Positions 1 through 8,030 of a stretch of 64,000 nucleotides of DNA are shown here, piece by piece; the stretch's first letter is position 1, and the number at the start of each line of letters is the position of its first letter. Both the position numbers and the translations under genes were made by a program. The notes beneath the pieces are model-generated. The model was not told where the DNA came from. It worked only from the letters and a program-made list of their open reading frames with translations, and did not search any database. Source of the stretch: Pseudomonas kilonensis (lineage in GTDB: Bacteria; Pseudomonadota; Gammaproteobacteria; Pseudomonadales; Pseudomonadaceae); assembly GCF_001269885.1 (NCBI RefSeq), contig NZ_LHVH01000017.1:930001-994000 (forward strand). The letters run 5' to 3'.

Positions 1-158
1 TCGATATTGGCGACATCCTGGAGTGGGACAGCGGCACGGCCTTGGGCACTCAGTCCTATCACAACCAGACCAAGGGCTGGACCGCCGATGTGTATGTGGC
101 AAACCACGGTGTGGCGACGGCCAACCTTGAGGTGCAGTTGATGGTGGGCTCTTCCTGA
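1..158 (+). CDS. 3' end of an unidentified protein (partial)
   Basis: An open frame enters from the left edge and stops at TGA 156-158, encoding the last 51 residues of a protein. The visible tail begins DIGDILEWDSGTALG and ends LEVQLMVGSS. It is rich in Gly, Thr and aromatic residues, alternating as in beta-strand proteins. I do not recognise the family, and its N-terminus lies outside the window. It is followed by a REP pair, so this is probably the end of a transcription unit. The frame is chosen because the other two plus frames contain stops before position 158. Confidence 0.6.
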   Translation, partial: DIGDILEWDSGTALGTQSYHNQTKGWTADVYVANHGVATANLEVQLMVGSS

Positions 159-205
159 CGCGCTTTCGAGACCGCTGCAACGGGGTGCTGGCGCGACCTG
201 GCCCC

Positions 206-298
206 CTGTGGGAGCGAGCTTGCTCGCGATAGCGTCGGATCAGCCTGTATTGATATTGACTGACACACCGCCATCGCGAGCAAGCTCGCTCCCACAGG
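206..298. repeat. REP inverted pair (REPIN-like), GAGCTTGCTCGCGA class
   Basis: Two copies of CTGTGGGAGCGAGCTTGCTC face each other around about 40 bp of unique sequence. This is the head-to-head doublet typical of intergenic REPs in the P. fluorescens group. Each arm also has an internal GAGC/GCTC palindrome. Confidence 0.9.
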
Positions 299-500
299 AT
301 TTTGCTGGATGAAGTTTCGGTGTTCAGGGCGGCTAATCAATCACTGCCTGTTGCAATAGAGGCCGAGGCAGCAGGGGAAATATCGGCATTGACCACTCGT
401 CGCCGTTTGCAGATTTCTCTTAAAACCTTGGCGGCGTCATGTTTTCCGAATAAGACGAGCCAGCAAGGCTCGTTGATATCAACTAAACGAGGTGAATGAA

Positions 501-872
501 ATGGCTAACACAGGAAATAACAATCCTGGCAATTTCGCTAACGATCGTGAAAAGGCATCGGCAGCCGGGAAAAAGGGCGGCCATGCATCAGGTGGCAACT
601 TCGCCAATAATCCTGAGCGTGCATCCGAGGCCGGGCGCAAGGGAGGGCAGGCATCGGGTGGTAATTTTGCCAACGACCCTGGGCGTGCCGCAGAAGCCGG
701 CCGCAAAGGCGGGCAAGCCTCGGGCGGTAATTTTGCCAACGACCCTGAACGGGCGTCGGAAGCCGGCCGCAAAGGTGGCCAGGCCTCGGGCGGCAACTTT
801 GCCAACGATCGGGAAAAAGCCTCCAACGCGGGTAGAAAAGGCGGTGAAAACAGCCGTGGCGACGATTCATAA
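501..872 (+). CDS. KGG-repeat stress-induced protein (con-10/YciG type)
   Basis: This encodes a small, very hydrophilic protein of 123 residues built almost wholly from about five copies of a 22-residue unit whose core is GGNFANDPERASEAGRKGGQ. The KGG motif (stress-induced bacterial acidophilic repeat) is found in GsiB-, YciG- and con-10-like proteins, which are linked to desiccation, general stress and stationary phase and are thought to be intrinsically disordered. The start is ATG 501 because GAGG at 489-492 lies 8 bases upstream; an in-frame GTG at 492 is possible but lacks spacing for a ribosome binding site. The repeats are also visible at DNA level, so copy number could change by slippage. 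Family assignment is firm; the role in this organism is inferred. Confidence 0.9.
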   Translation: MANTGNNNPGNFANDREKASAAGKKGGHASGGNFANNPERASEAGRKGGQASGGNFANDPGRAAEAGRKGGQASGGNFANDPERASEAGRKGGQASGGNFANDREKASNAGRKGGENSRGDDS

Positions 873-890
873 TGCCCGCTGACATGGCTA

Positions 891-913
891 GCCCCGTGCC
901 CATGGCATGGGGC
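891..913 (+). terminator. hairpin after the KGG gene, possible terminator
   Basis: The arms GCCCCGTGCC and GGCATGGGGC (one G-U pair) flank a 3-base loop, 18 bases after the KGG stop codon. There is no T-run, so termination is uncertain. Confidence 0.4.
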
Positions 914-1174
914 CCCAATGGGTTTATATAGTGGAGTTTGCCGGGTTTAAACTACAGCCGGCTTTTACAGCTTTTCCGCTTTATTCGTTAAAAGATATTG
1001 GTTAATCGCTGAGTCAATCACCCTTGGTCTCGTTTATTGAATAAAAGATAAATCATCCTGCTACTTCCTTCGACTATAAAAAAACGGCGAGGGCAGCGCT
1101 TCCTTGCCTGGATATTACGTTTGATCGTTGCCACCGTTTTGGCGCACGATCAGCCATGTTTTGGTCAAGACCCG
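914..1174. other. AT-rich spacer with no gene seen
   Basis: The stretch between the KGG gene and the ZIP transporter is clearly more AT-rich than its neighbours and has no convincing reading frame on either strand. It probably holds the promoter of the transporter gene. I could not fix -35/-10 boxes with confidence. Confidence 0.4.
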
Positions 1175-1186
1175 TAAGGACCTTCG

Positions 1187-2116
1187 ATGGACCAGCCCAC
1201 CTCCCGGATTCGATCCCCTTGGCGCACCTGGCTGAACCCGGTGCAAGACAACCTGTTGCTGGGGGTGACGTTCTGGCTCGGGCTGGCGTTGGTGACTGCA
1301 TTGCTGCTTTACAGCGGCTACAACGCCCTGGTCGGCGCCGACCGTCAGAACCTGGGCTACGCGGTGCTGGGCGGTACCTCGGGCTTTGCCGCTACCGCCC
1401 TGGGGGCGTTGATGGCTGTGGTACTGCGGGATATCTCCTCGCGTACCCAGGACATCATGCTCGGTTTTGCCGCCGGCATGATGCTCGCCGCCAGTTCGTT
1501 CTCGTTGATCCTGCCAGGCATCGAGGCGGCACAAGTCATCTGTGGCAACCAGTTGCTCGCCGCATTTGTCGTCGTGGTCGGCCTGGGCTTGGGCGTTGTT
1601 CTCATGATCGGCCTGGACCGTTTCGTGCCGCACGAGCACGAACTCAGCGGCCGACGTGGGCCCCAGGTCGAGCGCATCAATCGCGTCTGGCTGTTCGTGC
1701 TTGCCATCACCTTGCACAACTTGCCGGAGGGCATGGCCATCGGCGTCAGTTTTGCCGACGGCGACTTCAAGGTCGGCCTGCCCCTGACCACTGCCATCGC
1801 CATCCAGGACATCCCCGAAGGCCTGGCCATTGCCATGGCACTGCGCGTCACCGGTATCAGCACCTTGCGCGCCGCGCTCATCGCGGTCGGTTCGGGGTTG
1901 ATGGAACCACTGGGCGCGGTGATCGGCCTGGGCATGTCGTCGGGCGTCGCCATCGCGTACCCCATCAGCCTGGGGCTGGCGGCGGGGGCGATGATCTTCG
2001 TGGTGTCCCACGAGGTGATTCCCGAGACCCATCGTAACGGCCATGAAACCCCGGCCACCCTGGGCTTGATGATGGGGTTTGCGGTGATGATGTTCCTCGA
2101 CACGGCGCTGGGCTGA
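1187..2116 (+). CDS. ZIP family divalent metal transporter
   Basis: This is a 309-residue inner-membrane protein with about eight hydrophobic segments. It carries the ZIP signatures HNLPEGMAIG (residues about 179-188) and, one helix later, IPEGLAIAMAL. The His, Asn, Pro, Glu and Gly residues of these two amphipathic helices form the metal path in ZIP proteins. The family takes up zinc and sometimes iron, manganese or cobalt into the cytoplasm. The protein is longer than E. coli ZupT (257 residues) and nearer to the GufA-like branch. The start is ATG 1187, with TAAGGA 6 bases upstream. It stands alone, bounded by the AT-rich spacer and a REP pair. No Zur-type operator was recognised, so the metal cannot be named from the sequence. 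Confidence 0.9.
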   Translation: MDQPTSRIRSPWRTWLNPVQDNLLLGVTFWLGLALVTALLLYSGYNALVGADRQNLGYAVLGGTSGFAATALGALMAVVLRDISSRTQDIMLGFAAGMMLAASSFSLILPGIEAAQVICGNQLLAAFVVVVGLGLGVVLMIGLDRFVPHEHELSGRRGPQVERINRVWLFVLAITLHNLPEGMAIGVSFADGDFKVGLPLTTAIAIQDIPEGLAIAMALRVTGISTLRAALIAVGSGLMEPLGAVIGLGMSSGVAIAYPISLGLAAGAMIFVVSHEVIPETHRNGHETPATLGLMMGFAVMMFLDTALG

Positions 2117-2158
2117 AGGCCCTGCCAAAGACCTGTTGGATCAGATCCAGTGGGCGTT

Positions 2159-2250
2159 CCTGTGGGAGCAAAGCTTGCTCGCGATAGCGGTGGAGCAGTT
2201 GATATCAATGCTGCTGACCCACCGCAATCGCGAGCAAGCTCGCTCCCACA
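2159..2250. repeat. REP inverted pair with a variant left arm
   Basis: The left arm reads GTGGGAGCAAAGCTTGCTCG and the right arm is the complement of the standard GAGCTTGCTCGCGA class. The left arm therefore looks like an intermediate between the two REP classes seen in this window. Confidence 0.85.
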
Positions 2251-2335
2251 TTGGTTTTTGGTTTAGGCCGGGATCCCTGTTTCTCGCGACCTATACTCAA
2301 CCCCGTGGATGACCTGAATCCGGGGTGGCGCGACT

Positions 2336-3355
2336 GTGCTGCGTTCGCTGATGTTGGCCGTTATGCTCGTTCTGGCGGGGTGCGCCACGTCACAGCGCGG
2401 CCAACCGGTCGCCAAGGTAGTGATAGCCCAGGATACTTGGCGACAGGTGGACCAGCAGATCATCGCAGCATCGAAAAGCGCTATCGAACAGGCCGGACTC
2501 TACGCCCGCGGTTCGATGGAGCATTGGCGTGTGTTGGTCTATGAACGCACCGAGGCTGAATTCATTCCCTGGTTCAGCAGCTATTGGACCCAGGAGTGGC
2601 TGGCGGTGAAGGTCAGTTGGTACGCCGCCAGCGCCGAGGGTGAGGCGGATTCCTCGGCCAGGCGTCTGGCGGTCTACCTGCAAGAACAATATCGTGAGCA
2701 GGTGTTGGAACCGGTGGCGGTGGAAATTGATCCCGAGGCGATCAGGGCCAACGCGACGGGCTATTACCTACGCCTGCTCAATCAGCAGGTCCAGGTCATT
2801 GCCCTGCGCCATCGCATCCCGAACGAATTGATGAACCGGCGCCTGCACAGCATTCCTGCCGTCCGCCTGGGGCCGCCGCCGGCGCGTGATGCTTCGTTGT
2901 ACGAGATGGTTCACACCGAGCCGCTGAACACACTGCCGGCTTATGCGGCCCTGATCGATCACGTCAACAAGGCCGCTGACACAGGGGCCGGGCCATCGGA
3001 GGCGGTGATCGCAACGGTGGCGCAACGCACCAGCGAAAAAATCGAGGCGCAATTTGCCACGCGTGGGGCGACCAGCGCGGCGGCGGCCGTGGCCGGGAAG
3101 GCGGCCGGGGCGTTGATCTCGGTGGGCGTGGCGGGCATTCGCGCGATCATCCACGAGGGCGAGCGGCCGGAAATGGAGGCGCAGATCCGCAAAAGCCTGA
3201 GCGCTGCGTTCGATGAGGCGTGGTCCAAGTCGCTCAAGCATCCCCTCAGCGGGGTGATGGCACCGGTGTATTACCTGGACGAGGCAATTAAAGGAGACCT
3301 GGTGGAGGCGGACCTGGCCAATCGAGCGGTGGCATTGCCGGACATCAAGCCGTGA
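2336..3355 (+). CDS. predicted lipoprotein of unknown function
   Basis: This encodes a 339-residue protein whose N-terminus is a lipoprotein signal (MLRSLMLAVMLVLAGC, lipobox LAGC at residues 13-16), so it should be lipidated on Cys16 and anchored in an envelope membrane. The rest is mostly predicted helix. Near residues 240-265 there is an Ala/Gly-rich stretch (AAAAVAGKAAGALISVGVAG) that could insert in a membrane or form a tight helix pair. The start is a GTG at 2336 after GGGGTGG; ATG 2351 would leave too short a charged N-region. No domain family is recognised. It is a monocistronic gene facing a small minus-strand gene 9 bases beyond its stop. Confidence 0.8.
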   Translation: MLRSLMLAVMLVLAGCATSQRGQPVAKVVIAQDTWRQVDQQIIAASKSAIEQAGLYARGSMEHWRVLVYERTEAEFIPWFSSYWTQEWLAVKVSWYAASAEGEADSSARRLAVYLQEQYREQVLEPVAVEIDPEAIRANATGYYLRLLNQQVQVIALRHRIPNELMNRRLHSIPAVRLGPPPARDASLYEMVHTEPLNTLPAYAALIDHVNKAADTGAGPSEAVIATVAQRTSEKIEAQFATRGATSAAAAVAGKAAGALISVGVAGIRAIIHEGERPEMEAQIRKSLSAAFDEAWSKSLKHPLSGVMAPVYYLDEAIKGDLVEADLANRAVALPDIKP

Positions 3356-3364
3356 CGGGCCGAC

Positions 3365-3559
3365 TCATTCTGACCCGAGGGTGACGCGACAACCCTTGCG
3401 CTGGCGGATCTGCTCGTCCGATGGGCGTTCCTTGATGAATTCGAAGCGCGGCTCGCCTTCGCTGTAGATCACCAGCCAGCCCCATTCCAGCTCGCTTTCA
3501 TCCTGCCCGGGCTTGGGCGGCGAGGCCCACCAGGGTTCTTTTTGCATGACCTGACGCAT
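3365..3559 (-). CDS. small conserved-looking protein of unknown function
   Basis: This is a 64-residue soluble protein beginning MRQVMQKEPWWASPPKPGQD, with an acidic middle (ESELEWGW) and a basic C-terminal part. It has neither a signal peptide nor a membrane segment. It is the only sensible frame in the space between the lipoprotein and the REP pair, and its codon use fits the host. I do not recognise a family. It is convergent with the lipoprotein gene. Confidence 0.65.
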   Translation of the reverse strand: MRQVMQKEPWWASPPKPGQDESELEWGWLVIYSEGEPRFEFIKERPSDEQIRQRKGCRVTLGSE

Positions 3560-3638
3560 CGTCTACTCCTGCCGATTGATCCTTTGCACTATAGACCGCT
3601 CGATTCGACGACCAGCGCCCATGAAAACGCTTGCATCC

Positions 3639-3725
3639 TGTGGGAGCAAGGCTTGCCCGCGAAGCAGGCGACTCGGTTCCAGATAGACCGTGTGATCTTC
3701 ATCGCGGGCAAGCCTTGCTCCCACA
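3639..3725. repeat. REP inverted pair, AAGGCTTGCCCGCGA class
   Basis: Facing copies of GTGGGAGCAAGGCTTGCCCG define a second REP class distinct from the GAGCTTGCTCGCGA class at 206-298. Confidence 0.9.
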
Positions 3726-3860
3726 AAGTCTGCCCCACAGAGCCCCTTGCCACAGGTGTGTGTGCCTGAAGTTTGATAATCAGTGTGCTCTGCTCCCGCC
3801 CACCAGCGTCTAGCGTCTGTATCCCCGCACTCGAACGGGGAATGACTGGACCCCGCGCAT

Positions 3861-4769
3861 ATGCAAGCACTGTTGAACGAGATCCTCGATACGGTTCGCC
3901 CCCTGATTGGTCAGGGCAAGGTGGCCGACTATATTCCGGCCCTGGGCACCGTAGCGTCCAACCAGTTGGGTATTGCCGTGTATGGCAACGACGGCGAGTT
4001 GTATTGCGCCGGCGACGCCGAAACAGCGTTTTCGGTGCAGAGTATTTCCAAAGTGTTCAGCCTGGTGCAGGCCATCGGGCATTCAGGCGAGGCGATCTGG
4101 GAGCGCTTGGGCCATGAGCCGTCTGGCCAACCGTTCAATTCCCTGGTGCAACTGGAATTCGAACGTGGTCGACCGCGCAACCCGTTCATCAATGCCGGCG
4201 CGTTGGTGATCTGCGATATCAACCAGTCGCGTTTCGCCGCTCCGGCGTTGTCGATGCGCGATTTCGTGCGCCGTCTGTCGGGTAATCCACAGGTGATGGT
4301 GGACGGCAAGGTCGCCGAATCGGAATACCAGCACCGCGCCCGCAACGCGGCGATGGCGTACCTGATGCAATCGTTCGGCAATTTCCATAACGATGTGGAA
4401 GCGGTACTGCGCAGTTATTTCAGCCACTGCGCCCTGCGGATGAGCTGTGTCGACCTGGCGCGGGCGTTCTGCTTCCTGGCCAACGACGGGTTCTGCAAGC
4501 ACAGCGGCGAACAGATCCTCACCGCCCGGCAAACCCAGCAGGTCAACTCCATCATGGCCACCAGCGGCTTGTACGATGAGGCCGGCAATTTCGCTTATCG
4601 CGTCGGCCTGCCGGGCAAGAGCGGGGTCGGTGGCGGGATTGTCGCCGTGGTGCCGGGGCGGTTCACGGTGTGCGTCTGGTCACCTGAGCTCAACGTCGCC
4701 GGCAACTCCCTGGCCGGCATGGCGGCGCTGGAGTTGATGAGTCAGCGGATCGGCTGGTCGGTGTTCTAG
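3861..4769 (+). CDS. glsA: glutaminase A
   Basis: This enzyme hydrolyses L-glutamine to glutamate and ammonia in the cytoplasm. The protein has 302 residues, as usual for the serine-dependent beta-lactamase-like glutaminases (E. coli YbaS/YneH are about 310). The catalytic Ser-x-x-Lys is visible as S61-I-S-K64 within [13 protein letters not shown]. Family motifs further on include [12 protein letters not shown] (residues about 102-113), [12 protein letters not shown] and the Gly-rich [10 protein letters not shown] near residue 255. ATG 3861 is the first start that gives the normal family N-terminus. The gene is alone between a REP pair and a strong terminator. In pseudomonads such enzymes support growth on glutamine and acid tolerance; which applies here is not shown. 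Confidence 0.95.
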   Translation: MQALLNEILDTVRPLIGQGKVADYIPALGTVASNQLGIAVYGNDGELYCAGDAETAFSVQSISKVFSLVQAIGHSGEAIWERLGHEPSGQPFNSLVQLEFERGRPRNPFINAGALVICDINQSRFAAPALSMRDFVRRLSGNPQVMVDGKVAESEYQHRARNAAMAYLMQSFGNFHNDVEAVLRSYFSHCALRMSCVDLARAFCFLANDGFCKHSGEQILTARQTQQVNSIMATSGLYDEAGNFAYRVGLPGKSGVGGGIVAVVPGRFTVCVWSPELNVAGNSLAGMAALELMSQRIGWSVF

Positions 4770-4784
4770 AGCCGGCCTCACAAA

Positions 4785-4820
4785 AAAAGGCCCGCTCCTG
4801 ATCCAGGCGCGGGCCTTTTT
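4785..4820. terminator. bidirectional Rho-independent terminator
   Basis: AAAAAGGCCCGC pairs with GCGGGCCTTTTT around an 11-base loop, giving a run of T on either strand. It serves the convergent glutaminase gene and the small gene at 4833. Confidence 0.9.
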
Positions 4821-4832
4821 GTTGAGTGGTGA

Positions 4833-5162
4833 TCAGCAGAGGCGGTCGATGACCCGGACCTCAGAGGTGCTCTGCATCGACTGCCAGGCCTGGGTCAGCG
4901 TTTGCAACACGCGACCGATGAAGTCTTTGTCTGCCGCAGCCTTCTTGCCAACGTAGCCCTGGCCACGGCGGTACATCTTCAGCCGGGCGCCCAGCTCTTG
5001 CGTGTTCTTTTCGAACTCGTCTTCGCGGGTGTAGGGCGAGAGGCAGTCCATATGCACCTGGCCAGTCTTGCTGATCCACAGGATATGGTTGTCGAGCGTG
5101 TCCTTGTGTGCGGCGAATATGCGAGCCAGTTCATCAATAGATGGTTGATTATTCAGATTCAT
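4833..5162 (-). CDS. hypothetical protein of 109 residues
   Basis: This soluble, charged protein begins MNLNNQPSIDELARIFAAHK and ends EVRVIDRLC. It has no signal peptide or membrane segment. AAGGGG lies 7 bases before ATG 5162 on the minus strand. The start overlaps the stop of a smaller upstream frame (5159-5308) in an ATGA arrangement, so the two may be translationally coupled. It ends at the shared terminator with glsA. The family is not recognised; the wording of the N-terminus (a helical part, then HILWISKTGQVHMDC, a likely beta hairpin) suggests a small alpha/beta fold. Confidence 0.75.
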   Translation of the reverse strand: MNLNNQPSIDELARIFAAHKDTLDNHILWISKTGQVHMDCLSPYTREDEFEKNTQELGARLKMYRRGQGYVGKKAAADKDFIGRVLQTLTQAWQSMQSTSEVRVIDRLC

Positions 5163-5308
5163 GTGTAAGCCCCTTGACCATTTGGTTGATCTGTCTGGTG
5201 GTTCGCAAAAACTTCGCTATTCGGTAAGTACCTGCCCAGTGCCTGCATGGCGAGCACCGAAACCAGGCCGTCAGCGTTCCTCCATCGAACTTCGACGGGG
5301 TCGTGCAT
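5159..5308 (-). CDS. possible 49-residue protein coupled to the downstream gene
   Basis: This frame runs from ATG 5308 to a TGA that overlaps the ATG of the gene at 4833-5162 (ATGA). It encodes MHDPVEVRWRNADGLVSVLA, continuing with MQALGRYLPNSEVF and a polar tail. The third codon positions are GC-rich as in real genes here, and the composition is that of a normal soluble protein. Against it, I see no ribosome binding site before ATG 5308; the frame stays open only 9 codons further upstream to a TAG. It may be a short real gene that starts at another codon, or the tail of a decayed one. Confidence 0.45.
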   Translation of the reverse strand: MHDPVEVRWRNADGLVSVLAMQALGRYLPNSEVFANHQTDQPNGQGAYT

Positions 5309-5503
5309 CGGTTGTGTAGTGTTATCGAAGGGCTGCTACGCAAATGCGCTACAACGAAGAGAAACAGCGAAGAATCTTCAGGCAGTGTCAACTTTCGAGG
5401 GTTGAACCACGCGCATCATGAGGATCTTCGCCGACGTTTCTCGTCCTTGTTACCGGACGGTCAGGCCAGGTCAGCACCTTCAATCTGCCTTGTGGGCAGT
5501 CCC

Positions 5504-5691
5504 TTATCCAAAAAACAGCTCGGCGGTCAGACGAGCTTGCTCAAACAGTTGCCTGTACTCCCGATCGGGGAGACGTCTGCATCATGCAAGGGCAAATCGG
5601 AGGCGTCAACGGTTTTGTAGTGATTATTTTTGGTCACTACATATTGTCGGACAAAACGGTTTGGGTATGAAAAATCGGCGAAGGCGCGGAC
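5504..5691 (-). pseudogene. possible frameshifted small gene remnant
   Basis: On the minus strand an open stretch reads SYPNRFVRQYVVTKNNHYKT and continues VDASDLPLHDADVSP. A good continuation, DREYRQLFEQARLTAELFFG and stop, sits in another frame immediately after a CTCCCC run. This is what a single-base indel in a short gene would leave. A stem GTAGTGA/TCACTAC with a 10-base loop (5617-5640) lies inside it. No family is recognised, and the case rests only on the protein-like look of the two pieces. Confidence 0.25.
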
Positions 5692-5696
5692 TTATC

Positions 5697-5800
5697 TGTG
5701 GGAGCAAGGCTTGCCCGCGATGAAGAACACACGGTCGATCTGGAACCGAGTCGTCTGCTTCGCGGGCAAGCCTTGCTCCCACAAAGCCTTGCTCCCACAG
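5697..5800. repeat. REP inverted pair with duplicated right end
   Basis: This is the AAGGCTTGCCCGCGA class. After the right arm, AAGCCTTGCTCCCACA is repeated in tandem, giving an extra half-arm. Confidence 0.85.
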
Positions 5801-5840
5801 ATCTTCTGCCACAGGTTCCATGTCTTCGGTGAGCCGCTGC

Positions 5841-7787
5841 TCAGGTCGCCTTGGTCTTGCTCGCCTTGCGCGGTGCACCGCTGGTCTTGCGCTTGGCTGG
5901 CTTGCGTTTGTTTTTCCACGGCGTGGCGCCACGCCCGGCGGGGCTGGCCGGGCCGCTGATGGTCAGGCTCATGCCCTGGCAGCGGGCGACGTGCTTGCTC
6001 ATCCAGGCGGCTTGCCGGGTCACGAATTCTTCCAGGCTCATTTCGCCGCTTTGCACCATGTCCAGCGCTTGCTCCCAGATGGCCGTGGTGCCCGGGTCGG
6101 CGATGGCCCGGGGCACGGCGTCGATCAGGCTGAAGGCCGCCGGGGTGGCGGACAGCGCCTTACCGTTTTTCACCAGGTAACCGCGGTCGAGCAGCCCCTG
6201 GATAATCGAGGCCCGGGTCGCTTCGGTGCCAATGCCGGTGGTGTCCTTGAGCTTTTGCTTGAGCAGCGGGTCTTCCACCAGCTTGGCGACGTTCTTCATC
6301 GCCTTGATCAGGTCGCCTTCGGTGAACGGCTTGGGCGGTTGGGTCCACAGGTCCTTGGGTTTCACCTCGTCCACGGCGCAATCGCGACCTTCGCTCAGCG
6401 CCGGCAAGGTCTGCGGCGCCGGTGCTTCACGGCCTTTTGCCGGTGCCAGCGCTTCGGGCAGGGCGCGTTTCCAGCCGGGTTCGACGATCTGCTTGCCCAC
6501 GGCACGCAGCGCCTGGCCGGCACAGTCGAAGTCGGCCTGGGTCCGGTCGTATTCGTGGTTGGGCAGGAACTGCGCCAGGTAGCGCGCGCGAATCAGCGTA
6601 TAGACCGCGCGCTGCTTGCCCGCGAGTTTGTCGAGGTTCCTGGCGGCGGCGGTGGGAATGATGCCGTGGTGGGCGCTGACCTTGGCGTCGTTCCAGGCCC
6701 GGGACTTGCGTTGCGGTTGCAGGTGCTCGCGCAGCGGTGCAAGGCTTGGGTCGGCCTGGGCGAGGGCGGCCAGGATGGCCGGTGCCTCACTGTGCTGGCT
6801 CAAGGGCAGGAAACCGCAATCGCTGCGAGGGTAGGTGATGAGCTTGTAGGTCTCGTAGAGCGACTGGGCAATGTCCAGGGTTTCCTGGGCGCCGAGGCCG
6901 AGTTTCTTCGAGCAGACTTCCTGCAGCGTGCCCAGGTCGAAGGGCAACGGTGCCGCTTCGCGCAGACGTTCGGTACGTACCTTCAGTGTCCGGGCGGTGG
7001 CGGCGTTGCTCATGGCTTGGGCGGCGTCCCGGGCCAGGGCCTGGTTCAGGCAGCGTTCCTGGTCGTCGCAGGCGTCCGGATCGGCGCGCCACTGGGCGGT
7101 GAACGCCGTGCCTTCGTGGCTGAGCTGCACGTCGATGGCCCAGTAGGCGACCGGCACGAAGTCGGCGATGCTGCGGTCGCGGTCCACCACCAGCCGCAGC
7201 GTCGGTGTCTGCACGCGGCCCACCGGCAACACGCCCTGGTAGCCGGACTGGCGCCCCAGCAAGGTGAACAGGCGACTCATGTTCATGCCGATCAGCCAGT
7301 CGGCCCGGGAACGGCCAAGCGCCGAGTGATACAGGTTGAAGGTTTCGGCCCCTGGCTTGAGGGCGGCCAGGGCCTTGCGGATCGATGCTTCGTCCAGGGC
7401 CGAGAGCCATAGCCGCCGGATCGGCCCGCGATAACGGCAATGTTCCACCAGTTCCCGGGCGATCATTTCGCCTTCGCGGTCGGCGTCGGTGGCGATCACC
7501 AATTCCTTCGCTTCCCCCAGCAGGCGCTTGACCGCCTTGTACTGGCTGGCGGTTTTCGGCTTGACGGTCATTTTCCATTGCGCCGGCACGATGGGCAGGT
7601 CGGCCAGTACCCAGCGCTTGTAGCGCGCGTCGTAGGCGTCGGGCGGGGCGGTTTCCAGCAGGTGGCCGATGCACCAGGTGACCGTGATGCCAGGGCCCAG
7701 CCAGCAACCGTCGCCACGGCGCGTGGCACCGAGCACGGCGGCGATGTCCTTGGCCTGGGACGGTTTTTCACACAGGTACAGCTGCAT
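5841..7787 (-). CDS. topB: DNA topoisomerase III
   Basis: This type IA topoisomerase cuts one DNA strand through a 5'-phosphotyrosyl bond and decatenates replication or recombination intermediates. It has 648 residues (E. coli TopB 653). The N-terminal Toprim domain shows LYLCEKPSQAKDIA (catalytic Glu7) and the acidic motif ATDADREGEMIA. The active-site tyrosine is Tyr319 in ITYPRSDC. The C-terminus is a Lys/Arg-rich tail (KNKRKPAKRKTSG) rather than zinc fingers, as usual for TopB. The start is ATG 7787, directly after AGGAAAAGGG; an in-frame ATG 27 bases upstream would leave an atypical leader MKPAQEKGA. A sequence matching the LexA SOS box lies 72 bases upstream of the start, so damage induction is plausible. 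Confidence 0.95.
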   Translation of the reverse strand: MQLYLCEKPSQAKDIAAVLGATRRGDGCWLGPGITVTWCIGHLLETAPPDAYDARYKRWVLADLPIVPAQWKMTVKPKTASQYKAVKRLLGEAKELVIATDADREGEMIARELVEHCRYRGPIRRLWLSALDEASIRKALAALKPGAETFNLYHSALGRSRADWLIGMNMSRLFTLLGRQSGYQGVLPVGRVQTPTLRLVVDRDRSIADFVPVAYWAIDVQLSHEGTAFTAQWRADPDACDDQERCLNQALARDAAQAMSNAATARTLKVRTERLREAAPLPFDLGTLQEVCSKKLGLGAQETLDIAQSLYETYKLITYPRSDCGFLPLSQHSEAPAILAALAQADPSLAPLREHLQPQRKSRAWNDAKVSAHHGIIPTAAARNLDKLAGKQRAVYTLIRARYLAQFLPNHEYDRTQADFDCAGQALRAVGKQIVEPGWKRALPEALAPAKGREAPAPQTLPALSEGRDCAVDEVKPKDLWTQPPKPFTEGDLIKAMKNVAKLVEDPLLKQKLKDTTGIGTEATRASIIQGLLDRGYLVKNGKALSATPAAFSLIDAVPRAIADPGTTAIWEQALDMVQSGEMSLEEFVTRQAAWMSKHVARCQGMSLTISGPASPAGRGATPWKNKRKPAKRKTSGAPRKASKTKAT

Positions 7788-7858
7788 AGCGCCCTTTTCC
7801 TGAGCAGGTTTCATGGGGTTGTAGCATGGTCATGGATGCGCGCCAGGGCAAGTTTTAT

Positions 7859-7874
7859 CTGTATGGATATACAG
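7859..7874. promoter_or_regulatory. LexA (SOS) box
   Basis: CTGTATGGATATACAG matches the gammaproteobacterial SOS box (CTG-N10-CAG, consensus CTGTATAAATATACAG) at 14 of 16 positions, and the flanks extend the symmetry (TTTAT...ATAAA). It lies 72 bases upstream of the topB start on the minus strand and 157 bases upstream of the response regulator on the plus strand. The spacing favours topB. Confidence 0.7.
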
Positions 7875-8030
7875 ATAAAAAGCGTTGCACTGCGTTGCCG
7901 GGGGGGCTCTGGCGTGACATTCGGCGGCCTGTTGGCACACAGAATGAATTTCTCGCAGGGGGATTGCTCATAACTTCAAGGCGGTTGTTGCCGCAAAGAA
8001 GGTTTTATGAGGTCAAGGAGAGTCACTTTC

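Noticed and set aside
5149..5391. An 80-codon minus-strand frame upstream of the 109-residue gene
   Set aside because: It overlaps the start of that gene out of phase, and the alternative frame at 5159-5308 has better composition and coupling.
5820..7412. A 530-codon open frame on the plus strand over topB
   Set aside because: It is antisense to topB, whose motifs are unambiguous, and its product is a Gly/Arg/His-rich low-complexity sequence typical of a shadow frame in GC-rich DNA.
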